Shown one piece after another: positions 46,811 to 54,519 of a stretch of 64,000 bases of DNA; the first letter of the stretch is position 1, and each line of letters starts with the position of its first letter. A program made the translations under genes and the position numbers. The DNA is from Oceanimonas aquatica (lineage in GTDB: Bacteria; Pseudomonadota; Gammaproteobacteria; Enterobacterales; Aeromonadaceae). The stretch spans positions 1 to 64,000 of the forward strand of contig NZ_JAVBHX010000012.1 of the NCBI RefSeq assembly GCF_030732065.1, in the 5' to 3' direction. Below the pieces are notes generated by a model. It searched no databases and was not told where the DNA came from. It was given only the letters and a program-made list of their open reading frames with translations.

Positions 46811-47809
46811 TTACAGCCCGGCCCGCTCCAGCCGGGAGGCCATGTCACCCAGACCGTCCAGCCCCTGAATATCCGTGGGCTGCAAATACAGCGAATAACG
46901 GGACAAATCGGCAAAGACCCGTGCAATCTCGGCCAGGTGGTTTTTTTCCTGTTCGCGACGTTGGGCCAGAAAGGCGCCGTCGGCTTCATCGGGCAAAATG
47001 CGGTTCACCACCAGCCCGGCCAGGGGCAGCTTTTCGTCTTTCAGCGCCGCCACCGCCCGCTCGGTTTCCAGTATCGGCAGCTTCTCAGGAGTGAGCACAA
47101 ACAAGAGCGCGGTCTGTTCACCGTCGGTCAGCAGCCGGCGAGTGCGCTGAAACAGCCGCTGACGTGCCAGCAGGGTTTCGGTAATGGATTTGGTGCGCTC
47201 GTCCATGCCTGCGGTTTCGTGGGCTCGCGGGTCGCCAAAGGGGCTGTCCACGTCCTTGCCCGGGGTCAGGTGATCCAGCACTTCACCCAGTTTTTCCGAA
47301 CGCTGGTTGCTTTTGAGCATGCCTTGGGTCCAGGCGGCTATGGCCTCGGGCAGGCTAAGCAGGCGCAGGGTGTGGCCGGTGGGGGCGGTGTCGAAAATCA
47401 CCAGATCGTGGGTTTGCAGGCCCTCTTCCATCACTCGGGCCATGCGCTCCAGCAGGGCCGCTTCCTGGGCCCCCGGCGACTGGCGGGTGAGGCGCATTTG
47501 CCGCTCCACCTCGCCGTACATCTCGGGCCGGGTAAAGCGCTTGAGTTGTTCCAGCACCCGGGCCAGGTGTTGCTCCACCTCGTGATCCGGGTCCAGCTCC
47601 AGGCCGTCGAGGTTGGGGGCCAGCCGGGTAATGGTATCGCCGATTTCACGGCCAAAGGCGTCGGCCAGGCTGTGGGCGGGATCGGTCGACACCAGCAGGC
47701 AGCGCTTGCCCCGGCGGGCCGCCAGCAGCGCCAGCGACGATGACACAGTGGTCTTGCCCACGCCGCCCTTGCCGCCCACCAGCAACACGCGCTTGTCGGT
47801 CAGTAACAT
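46811..47809 (-). CDS. ArsA/GET3-family ATPase
   Basis: A 332-residue single-domain ATPase with deviant Walker A GGKGGVGKTT (12-21), STDPAHSLADAF (switch-I region) and switch II DTAPTGHTLR (140-149). It has only one cysteine (Cys37), so it lacks both the arsenite-binding cysteines of ArsA and the zinc CXXC of eukaryotic GET3; arsenical pumping is unlikely. It is third in the cstA - Cys-Cys-tailed protein - ATPase unit, 68 bases after the second gene. A chaperone-like or assembly role for its neighbours is inference. Confidence 0.85.
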   Translation of the reverse strand: MLLTDKRVLLVGGKGGVGKTTVSSSLALLAARRGKRCLLVSTDPAHSLADAFGREIGDTITRLAPNLDGLELDPDHEVEQHLARVLEQLKRFTRPEMYGEVERQMRLTRQSPGAQEAALLERMARVMEEGLQTHDLVIFDTAPTGHTLRLLSLPEAIAAWTQGMLKSNQRSEKLGEVLDHLTPGKDVDSPFGDPRAHETAGMDERTKSITETLLARQRLFQRTRRLLTDGEQTALLFVLTPEKLPILETERAVAALKDEKLPLAGLVVNRILPDEADGAFLAQRREQEKNHLAEIARVFADLSRYSLYLQPTDIQGLDGLGDMASRLERAGL

Positions 47810-47828
47810 TCAATATCTCCAAACAGTA

Positions 47829-47850
47829 AAGCCGGCATTACAGCCGGCTT
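47829..47850. other. Hairpin between the Cys-Cys-tailed protein and ATPase genes
   Basis: AAGCCGGC (47829-47836) pairs with GCCGGCTT (47843-47850), loop ATTACA. On the minus strand it is followed only by TTTA, so it is a weak attenuator or stability element 20 bases before the ATPase start. Confidence 0.55.
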
Positions 47851-47877
47851 CGGGCAAACCACATCATCTGCCCCAAA

Positions 47878-48150
47878 TTAACAGCAGCGGAAGTGATCCA
47901 GCGGCGAGTGCTCCATGCCCATGCGCTTGTGCCAGTCGTGAAACCGCTCCAGCAGCAGGGGTTGCAGTTCCAGGGTGTAATAGGAGGCCGGGTTCGGCAC
48001 GCCCATCATTTCCGAGAACACCAGCAGCATAAAGAGGTCGTCTTCCTCGCGCCGGGCCCGGGCAATGGCCGCCCGGTAGGGCGCGTTGTACACCTCTTCC
48101 GCATATTGGCTGGCCCGGTTTATCCAGGCCAGCACCCGCTTGATTTTCAC
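47878..48150 (-). CDS. Small protein with C-terminal Cys-Cys (cory-CC-star-like)
   Basis: A 90-residue basic, helical protein that ends DHFRCC directly before the stop. It has no membrane segment; a conserved-looking centre reads REEDDLFMLLVFSEMMGVPNP. I believe it belongs to the family named cory-CC-star in NCBI annotation, from memory. The GTG start overlaps the cstA stop in GTGA and replaces longer frames inside cstA. A terminal Cys-Cys pair suggests metal or thiol chemistry, or attachment to a partner. Confidence 0.72.
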   Translation of the reverse strand: MKIKRVLAWINRASQYAEEVYNAPYRAAIARARREEDDLFMLLVFSEMMGVPNPASYYTLELQPLLLERFHDWHKRMGMEHSPLDHFRCC

Positions 48151-49829
48151 GAGTTGTCCTCGATCCCTTCGACCTTGCCGCTGCGCAGTTTGGTCAGGGT
48201 TGAGCCGCACTCCAGCGCCACCAGAATGGCCGCGGCCAGCACCACCAGATCCAGCGCAAACAGGAACCAGTTGGCCTGATCGTAAAAGCCCTTGAGCTGG
48301 ATCAGCAGCGCCAGCACCGTCATCACCAGCAGGAACAACAGCGGGATCAGGGTCACGAACATAGGCCGGCCCAGACGCGCCAGCATCACGGTGATCACCA
48401 GCAGGGTCAGACCCGCCAGCAACTGGTTGGTGGTACCAAACAGCGGCCAGATCAGCAGACCGCCGGAGCCGTCACCGCCGGAGCCAAAGGCCAGCAGCAA
48501 ACATGAAGCCACCGCCAGCAGGGTGGCCGGGGCCGCTTTCTGCATCCAGTTGATTTTGTAGATAACGCCCCATTCCTGAAAGATGTAGCGCTGCAACCGC
48601 AGGCCGGTGTCCATGGTGGTGCCGGCAAACAGCACCGCCATCACGGTGAGGATGGTTTGCGACAGCTCGATATCAAAGCCCAGGCCGTTGCTCAGAATGT
48701 TGGCGCCGCCTTGCACAAAGGCGGCCACCCCGCCCTGACCAAAGCCACTGTAAGTGGCCTGCCAGTCGGCCAAAGTGGCAAAGCCGGCGGTGGCGGCAAT
48801 AATGGCGGCCAGCGCCAGACAGCCCTCACCAATGGCACCGAAATAGCCCACAAAACGCAGGTCGGTTTCCTTGTCGAGCTGCTTGGAAGTGGTACCGGAC
48901 GACACCAGACCATGAAAGCCGGAGATGGCACCACAGGCGATGGTCACAAACAGCAGCGGCACCAGCGAGGGCGTGCCTTCGGGCACATTCTCGTTAAACG
49001 CCGGCGCCACCACCTCCGGGGCCGACAGCAGCACGGCGCCATAGAGCAGGCCCAGGCCCACAAACAATTGCAGACCGTTGATGTAGTCCCGGGGTTGCAG
49101 CAGCATCCATACCGGCAGCAGCGAGGCGATGGCGGCATAAACAAACAGCAGAATGATCCACTGGGCCTTGTCGGTCATGCCCATAAACATCTCGGGCAGC
49201 GCCAGCGGCACAGAAGGGCCGGCCCAGATCAGGGCATAGAGGGCCACCACGCCCACCACGGAAACGGTGAGCAGGCCAATCATTTTGCGGTAAATCAGCT
49301 GACCGATGATCAACGCCACCACAATGGCGCCCCATACCGGCACCACCGAAGTCTGGAACTTGGTCAGCAGGCCGGCGATGACCACGGCAAACACGGCGTT
49401 CACCATCAGCAGTACCAGGAAAATAACGATCATGAAAATGCTGCGGGCGCGCTTGCCAACCACATCCCCGGTGAGCGCGCCCACCGATTTGGCCTTGTTG
49501 CGGTTACTGGCCCAGATAGCGCCCGCATCGTGCACGCCGGCAAAGAAGATGGTGCCGAACACCACCCACAAAAAGGCGGGCACCCAGCCCCAGATCACCG
49601 CGATGGCCGGACCCACAATGGGCGCCGCCCCGGCTACCGACGTAAAATGGTGACCCCAGAGCACAAACTTGTTGGTGGGCACATAGTCCACCCCGTCTTC
49701 AAATTCATGGGCCGGCGTGCGAAAGCCGGGGTCCAGCCGAAAGATTTTTTCGGCCACGAATTTTGAATAAACAAAATAGCCGAGCGCCATGGCACCCAGC
49801 CCACACAACATCAGGAATATGGCATTCAT
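48147..49829 (-). CDS. cstA: CstA-family pyruvate/peptide transporter
   Basis: A 560-residue inner-membrane protein of the carbon starvation CstA family with about 15 helices. Conserved blocks include HHFTSVAGAAPIVGPAIAV, GVHDAGAIWASNRN, FHGLVSSGTTSKQL and FGTTNQLLAGL. The family imports pyruvate or peptides during carbon limitation. It is shorter than E. coli CstA (701) and BtsT (716). The start MNAIFLMLCG follows GAGAG. The 283 bases upstream (49830-50112) are A/T-rich promoter DNA with no motif I can name. It is first in the three-gene operon. Confidence 0.9.
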   Translation of the reverse strand: MNAIFLMLCGLGAMALGYFVYSKFVAEKIFRLDPGFRTPAHEFEDGVDYVPTNKFVLWGHHFTSVAGAAPIVGPAIAVIWGWVPAFLWVVFGTIFFAGVHDAGAIWASNRNKAKSVGALTGDVVGKRARSIFMIVIFLVLLMVNAVFAVVIAGLLTKFQTSVVPVWGAIVVALIIGQLIYRKMIGLLTVSVVGVVALYALIWAGPSVPLALPEMFMGMTDKAQWIILLFVYAAIASLLPVWMLLQPRDYINGLQLFVGLGLLYGAVLLSAPEVVAPAFNENVPEGTPSLVPLLFVTIACGAISGFHGLVSSGTTSKQLDKETDLRFVGYFGAIGEGCLALAAIIAATAGFATLADWQATYSGFGQGGVAAFVQGGANILSNGLGFDIELSQTILTVMAVLFAGTTMDTGLRLQRYIFQEWGVIYKINWMQKAAPATLLAVASCLLLAFGSGGDGSGGLLIWPLFGTTNQLLAGLTLLVITVMLARLGRPMFVTLIPLLFLLVMTVLALLIQLKGFYDQANWFLFALDLVVLAAAILVALECGSTLTKLRSGKVEGIEDNS

Positions 49830-50112
49830 TGCACCGCTCTCCCGTAAAGAGTTTTTCTTATCATTGTTAGCATTCCCGGCATCGTCAAACCGGGTTCCGA
49901 AAGGCACCAATAAAAAGGAAAAACCCTCCGGAATCAATACGGTAGCAATAAATTCAAATGAAACTCAAACAGTCAGGAGCGACGAAAAAAGGAAATAACC
50001 ACCCAACGCAAACAAAGCCACCAAAATAAAAGGGGAAGGGCAGCCTGTTACACTGCCAGGGCTTGGTTAAAAAGAATAATAAACAAGTTGAGTCACGTCG
50101 TATTCTAGCGGC

Positions 50113-50358
50113 TTATTCATCCCGGAAAATGGTGATCTGGCTGAAGCCCAGCTTACAGAAGTATTCTTCCCGAAATTCCTTCATGGTTTTGCGATCGTTG
50201 CGGCTGATATTGGCCAGCTGATCTTCCATGCGACGAAATTCCGCCAGATCCAGGCCCTCGGCGGCAGCAATGGCATCGTAAATGCTGTGGTGCTTGTCGT
50301 TGGCGTAGCCGATTTCCTTTTGCTGCTTGCGGTAGTGGTAACGAATGCGAAAGGCCAT
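50113..50358 (-). CDS. Small conserved-looking protein of unknown function
   Basis: An 81-residue, charged, soluble protein starting MAFRIRYHYRKQQKEIGYAND and rich in Arg, Lys and Glu, ending FSQITIFRDE. I do not recognise the family. RBS GGAGC with correct spacing supports 50358 over longer frames. It is divergent from dctB, 96 bases away, and transcribed towards cstA; the gap to cstA is 283 bases, so it is probably monocistronic. Confidence 0.7.
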   Translation of the reverse strand: MAFRIRYHYRKQQKEIGYANDKHHSIYDAIAAAEGLDLAEFRRMEDQLANISRNDRKTMKEFREEYFCKLGFSQITIFRDE

Positions 50359-50454
50359 GGAAAGCTCCGTAAAAGGCGCCATTGTCGCTGCAAACCCCAC
50401 TCACACTCAAGAGTGCGGGAAACATCACGCCAATTCGAGTCCGCAAGGCGCATA

Positions 50455-52302
50455 ATGCCGCCCATCATGAGACGGAACTCCTTTGTCACTTTCACGCCGT
50501 TGCGCCGCCTTGCCCTGCCCTTGCTGTTGCTGCTCGGCACCCTGCTGGTAACCACCGGCCTGTTCTGGCACGCCAGAGAGCAGGGACTGGCGCAAATTCG
50601 TCAGGACGCCGAGGCCAGCCTGGGCCGCTACATCATCAACCTGCGCCATCAGCTGGCCCGGCACCGGGACCTGCCACGGCTGCTGGCGGCCCAGCAACAG
50701 CTGAAAGCCCTGCTCACCGACCCTCACAACCCACGCAAGACCGACGCCGCCAACCGCTACCTGTCCTGGGTCAACGCCATCATGGGCGCCACCGACAGCT
50801 ACCTGATTAACAGCAACGGCCTCACCCTGGCCGCCAGCAACTGGGATCAGCCTTTGCCCTTTATCGGCAACGACTACAGTTTCCGCCCCTATTTTCAGCA
50901 GGCCATGGAAGGTGGCCAGGGCCGCTATTTTGCGCTGGGCAACACCTCAAGGGTGCGGGGCTATTTCTTTTCTTCGCCGGTGCGCGAGGCCGATCAGATT
51001 ATCGGCGTGACCGTGGTCAAGGTGGATCTGGAAGACATAGAAGACAGCTGGAACGATGCCCTGCAGGACATTCTGGTGATGGACGAAGACGGGGTCATTT
51101 TTATCTCCACCCGTCATGACTGGCGCTTTCGCCTGCTGCCCCGCCCCGGTGCCCTGACGCCGGATGACCAGTTGCTGGCCCGCATTGCCGCCAGCCGCCG
51201 CTACGAAAATGCCGAGGTAAGGCCCCTGCCCTTGCAACACAGGGATACCACAACACACGGTAACCAGCTGCTGACCCTGGACGGGAATGAGGCCGCCGGC
51301 CATTACCTGCTGGTGAGCGAACTGCTGCCGGAAGCAGGCATGCGGGTGGCGGTGCTGGCCAATCTGAGCCCGCTCAAGGCTCGCATTGCCCGCACTCTGA
51401 TCACCGGCCTGGGCGCCTTCTGGGCCTCGGCCGCGCTGCTGCTGTTTTTACGCGCCCGCCACCGCATGAAACAACGCCACGAGCATGAGCTGCAACAGGC
51501 TCACGAGGCCCTGGAGCGTCGGGTGGCGCAGCGTACACGCCAGCTCACCGACAGCAACCAGCGGCTCAAGCAGGAAGTGGAGCAGCACCAGCAGACCCAG
51601 AACCAGCTGGTACAGGCCGCCAAGCTGGCGGTGCTGGGCCAGCTCTCGGCGGGCATCAACCACGAGCTGAACCAGCCGCTGACCGCCATTCGCCAGTTCG
51701 CCGACAACGGTCGCAAGCTGCTGGCGCGGGGGCGTACCGAGGCGGTGGACGGCAACCTGGCAGAAATCGGCGGACTGGCCGGGCGCATGGCCGCCATTTT
51801 GCAGCCGCTTCGGGAATTTGCCCGCCAGCGCGATGCCGGCGGCGCCCAAACCCGGGTGGCCCAGTTGCGCCAGGGCGTACTGGTGCTGATGGGAGCCGAG
51901 CTGGAAAAACACCACGCTACCCTGCACTGGCCCGATGACCGGGATGATATTGTCGTGGCCGGCGATGCGGGCCGGCTGGAGCAGGTGCTGGTCAACCTGA
52001 TTGGCAACGCCCTGCAGGCCATGGCCAACCAGCCGGCACCGCGCATCGACATTAACATCACCACCGACGATGCCCGCGTCATCCTTGCCGTGCGCGATCA
52101 TGGCCCCGGTCTCAGCGAGCGAGCGCTGGCACACATTTTTGAGCCCTTTTTCACCACCAAATCCACCGGCCTGGGGCTGGGGCTGTCCATTTCCCACCGT
52201 ATTGCGGAAAGCCTGGGAGGCGAGCTGAGCGCCGCCAACCACCCCGGGGGTGGCGCCATCTTCACGCTGGTATTGAACCGAGCCCACAAGGAGCCCGCAT
52301 GA
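50455..52302 (+). CDS. dctB: C4-dicarboxylate-type sensor histidine kinase DctB
   Basis: A 615-residue kinase with TM1 (about 19-37), a periplasmic double-Cache sensor (about 40-310; GNDYSFRPYFQQAM, then SSPVREADQIIGVTVVKVDL), TM2 (about 313-333), a coiled coil and HisKA with His403 (INHELNQPLTAIRQF), then the ATPase domain. The Cache tyrosine/arginine block resembles dicarboxylate-binding DctB. AAGG precedes 50455; 50467 is an alternative. It overlaps dctD by 4 bases. Confidence 0.92.
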   Translation: MPPIMRRNSFVTFTPLRRLALPLLLLLGTLLVTTGLFWHAREQGLAQIRQDAEASLGRYIINLRHQLARHRDLPRLLAAQQQLKALLTDPHNPRKTDAANRYLSWVNAIMGATDSYLINSNGLTLAASNWDQPLPFIGNDYSFRPYFQQAMEGGQGRYFALGNTSRVRGYFFSSPVREADQIIGVTVVKVDLEDIEDSWNDALQDILVMDEDGVIFISTRHDWRFRLLPRPGALTPDDQLLARIAASRRYENAEVRPLPLQHRDTTTHGNQLLTLDGNEAAGHYLLVSELLPEAGMRVAVLANLSPLKARIARTLITGLGAFWASAALLLFLRARHRMKQRHEHELQQAHEALERRVAQRTRQLTDSNQRLKQEVEQHQQTQNQLVQAAKLAVLGQLSAGINHELNQPLTAIRQFADNGRKLLARGRTEAVDGNLAEIGGLAGRMAAILQPLREFARQRDAGGAQTRVAQLRQGVLVLMGAELEKHHATLHWPDDRDDIVVAGDAGRLEQVLVNLIGNALQAMANQPAPRIDINITTDDARVILAVRDHGPGLSERALAHIFEPFFTTKSTGLGLGLSISHRIAESLGGELSAANHPGGGAIFTLVLNRAHKEPA

Positions 52303-53654
52303 CCTCGCCCCATATTCTGCTGATCGACGACGATGCCGCCATTCGGCGCTCCGCCGGCCAGACCCTGGAGCTGGAAGATTACGACGTCTGCGCCCTGGAC
52401 AGTGCCGACAAGGCGCTGCCGCTGATCGATGAAGACTTCACCGGTATCGTGATCACCGACATCAACATGCCGGGCACCACCGGGCTGGAACTGCTGGAGC
52501 GGGTCAAGGCGGTCGACCGCGACATTCCGGTCATTTTGATCACCGGCTTTGGTGATATTTCCATGGCGGTCAGCGCCATTCGTAGCGGTGCCTATGACTT
52601 TATCGAAAAGCCGTTTTCCTCGGATCTGCTGCTCGACGTGGTACACCGTGCCCTGGAAAAACGCGCCCTGACCCTGGACAACCGCCGCCTGCGCCGGGAA
52701 TTACAGGCCCAGAGCGCCCCCGGCCCGCGCATTATCGGCAGCTCGCCGGCGGTACAGGAGCTGCGCCGGCTGGTACAGACGGTGGCCTCCAGCCCGGCGG
52801 ACATTTTGCTGATGGGGGAAACCGGTTCGGGCAAGGATCTGCTGGCCCGCTACATTCACGAGCACAGCCCGCGCCGTGAACAAAACTTTGTGGCTATCAA
52901 CTGCGGCGGCATGCCCGAAAGCCTGATCGAATCCGAGCTGTTCGGCCACGAAAAGGGCGCCTTTACCGACGCCAAGGAAAAACGCATCGGCAAGTTTGAG
53001 CATGCCCATGGCGGCACCCTGTTTCTCGATGAAATTGAAAGCATGCCCATGAGCCTGCAGATAAAACTACTACGGGTACTGGAAGAGCGCGCCATTGAGC
53101 GGCTCGGCTCCAACCGGCTTATTCCACTCGACATTCGCATTGTCGCCGCCACCAAGGCGGATCTGCGCGCCCTGGCCGACGCCGGCGAGTTCCGGGAAGA
53201 TCTCTATTACCGGCTCAACGTGGTACGCATCGACATTCCGCCCCTGCGCGCCCGCCCGGAAGATATTCCCCTGCTGTTTCAGCACTTTGCACTGCTGGCC
53301 TCGGCCCAGTACGAGCGGGAGATACCGCCCTTGTCGGCCGAGCGGCTGCATCAACTGCTGAGCCACAGCTGGCCGGGCAACGTGCGCGAGTTGCGCAACC
53401 TGGCGGAGCGTTACGTGTTGCTGGGCGAAGCCTGCTCCTTTGATCTGGGAGATGAAACCAATCTCGCCAACCCCGCCACCGGCCAGGGGCTGGCCGCCCG
53501 GGTGGATCAGTTCGAGAAAACCCTGATCCAGACCGAACTGGCCCGCCATGGCGGCTCCATCAAGCACACCCAGGAGAGCCTGCAACTGCCGCGCAAGACC
53601 CTGTACGACAAGATGAAAAAACACGGCCTCGATAAGAACGACTACAAGGGGTGA
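52299..53654 (+). CDS. dctD: Sigma-54-dependent response regulator DctD
   Basis: A 451-residue enhancer-binding protein: receiver (1-120; Asp54 phosphoacceptor, Lys104), AAA+ domain (about 145-380; Walker A GETGSGKD 173-180, Walker B FLDEIE 242-247) and Fis-type HTH (about 405-448; KHTQESLQLPRKTLYDKMKK). The sigma-54 contact loop reads GAFTDA (220-225) where nearly all relatives have GAFTGA. The likely target is the sigma-54 promoter at 54444 before the TRAP transporter. Confidence 0.93.
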   Translation: MTSPHILLIDDDAAIRRSAGQTLELEDYDVCALDSADKALPLIDEDFTGIVITDINMPGTTGLELLERVKAVDRDIPVILITGFGDISMAVSAIRSGAYDFIEKPFSSDLLLDVVHRALEKRALTLDNRRLRRELQAQSAPGPRIIGSSPAVQELRRLVQTVASSPADILLMGETGSGKDLLARYIHEHSPRREQNFVAINCGGMPESLIESELFGHEKGAFTDAKEKRIGKFEHAHGGTLFLDEIESMPMSLQIKLLRVLEERAIERLGSNRLIPLDIRIVAATKADLRALADAGEFREDLYYRLNVVRIDIPPLRARPEDIPLLFQHFALLASAQYEREIPPLSAERLHQLLSHSWPGNVRELRNLAERYVLLGEACSFDLGDETNLANPATGQGLAARVDQFEKTLIQTELARHGGSIKHTQESLQLPRKTLYDKMKKHGLDKNDYKG

Positions 53655-53716
53655 GTGCCCTATTGCTTTTAACGCCGTCGGCCTTAATATAAGGAAAAAC
53701 TAAATTAGAGGTATTT

Positions 53717-54142
53717 ATGGCAACCAAGACTTACCGGGTTACTTCCGAAATGACCAGCGGCTGGCAGGTACGGGCCGAAGTGGGCCAGCATCGAATGATC
53801 ATCGACCAGGCATCCGCCGGCGATACCGGCCCCAACCCCCTCGATACCTTTCTGTTTGCCTTGGCCGGCTGTGTGTCCACCATCGCCAAAATGACCGCCC
53901 GGGAGCAGGGTTTTGAACTGCGCGGCATTCGCGTGGACGTCAGCGGTGAACTCAATCCGGCAGGGCTGGCCGGCAAGCCGAGCGAAGACCCGGTGGGCTT
54001 CAAGCACATCGACATTCAGGCCGACATCGACGCCGATCTCGACGAGGCCGCCAAGCAGGCCTTTCTCGAGCTGGTGTGCGCCCGTTGCCCGGTGCACGAC
54101 AACCTGCTGCGCGCCACCCCGGTCAGCCACCAGGGCCGTTAA
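53717..54142 (+). CDS. OsmC family protein
   Basis: A 141-residue OsmC/Ohr-like thiol protein. Cys52 (ALAGCVSTIAK) and the Cys121/Cys124 pair (VCARCPVHDN) are in the positions of the peroxidatic and resolving cysteines, with one extra cysteine. Peroxide or organic hydroperoxide reduction is the family role; many paralogues are uncharacterised. RBS AGAGG. It lies 62 bases after dctD and ends in a terminator. Confidence 0.87.
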   Translation: MATKTYRVTSEMTSGWQVRAEVGQHRMIIDQASAGDTGPNPLDTFLFALAGCVSTIAKMTAREQGFELRGIRVDVSGELNPAGLAGKPSEDPVGFKHIDIQADIDADLDEAAKQAFLELVCARCPVHDNLLRATPVSHQGR

Positions 54143-54148
54143 CCCTTC

Positions 54149-54176
54149 AATGGGTGGAGTTCCACCCATTCTTTTT
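54149..54176 (+). terminator. Rho-independent terminator of osmC
   Basis: AATGGGTGGA (54149-54158) pairs with TCCACCCATT (54161-54170), followed by CTTTTT. The stem motif is repeated imperfectly twice downstream (54306-54325, 54338-54359). Confidence 0.85.
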
Positions 54177-54278
54177 GTCACTCCTGGCTTCGCGGGAGTC
54201 CAAGCGTACCTTCAGCTCTGTCGCCGTTATCCAGCCAAGCGCACCATGCTCTGAATGCCCGTCTGCACGGGCATGACA
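54177..54278. repeat. Degenerate interspersed palindromic repeat
   Basis: GTCACTCCTGGCTTCGCGGGAGTCC-type sequence (54177-54201) and, at the other end, CACGGGCATGAC (54267-54278) with a small palindrome TGCCCGTCTGCACGGGCA. The same two motifs occur close together at 63744-63786. Confidence 0.5.
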
Positions 54279-54412
54279 GGACCGGGCATCACTTTTTCTC
54301 TCACCAATGGGTGGGAATCCGCCCAACCCCCAACTTGAGTGGGTGAGTTTCCACCCATTTTCGTGCACCTTGTTGGTCATGCACTCACCTTGATCCTGCC
54401 CAAGCCCCCTTC

Positions 54413-54439
54413 TGGTGCGGGTTTCCTCGGCTTGCACCA
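54413..54439. promoter_or_regulatory. Candidate DctD upstream activating sequence
   Basis: Inverted arms TGGTGC (54413-54418) and GCACCA (54434-54439), 15 bases apart, with further TGCACC (54364-54369) and TGCACT (54380-54385) half-sites upstream. Placement ahead of the sigma-54 promoter fits an enhancer-binding protein, although the nearest arm is only 5 bases from the -24 element. Confidence 0.4.
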
Positions 54440-54443
54440 AAGT

Positions 54444-54459
54444 TGGCCTCGCTTTTGCT
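54444..54459 (+). promoter_or_regulatory. Sigma-54 (-24/-12) promoter of the TRAP operon
   Basis: TGGCCTCGCTTTTGCT: the invariant GG (54445-54446) and GC (54457-54458) are exactly 10 bases apart, and the -12 block TTGCT is perfect. Start of transcription would be near 54470, 50 bases before the permease start. The DctD regulator 800 bases upstream supplies the required activator class. Confidence 0.75.
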
Positions 54460-54519
54460 AATAACCTGTTAACGAAAACGGCGGCCTGTTACCAGCCGAT
54501 GGAAAAACGAGGTTAAGGA

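Larger units (their letters stand above)
54143..54519 (+). other. 377-base intergenic region before the TRAP operon
   Basis: No gene is seen here. In order it holds the osmC terminator, a degenerate interspersed repeat (54177-54278), two more copies of an ATGGGTGG...CCACCCAT-like hairpin (54306-54325 and 54338-54359), GTGCAC-containing half-sites (54363-54385), a TGGTGC/GCACCA inverted repeat (54413-54439) and a sigma-54 promoter (54444-54459). It is the most regulation-dense stretch in the window. Confidence 0.75.

Noticed and set aside
46811-47809. Arsenite efflux ATPase ArsA
   Set aside because: The arsenite-binding cysteines are missing and no arsB, arsC, arsD or arsR is nearby.
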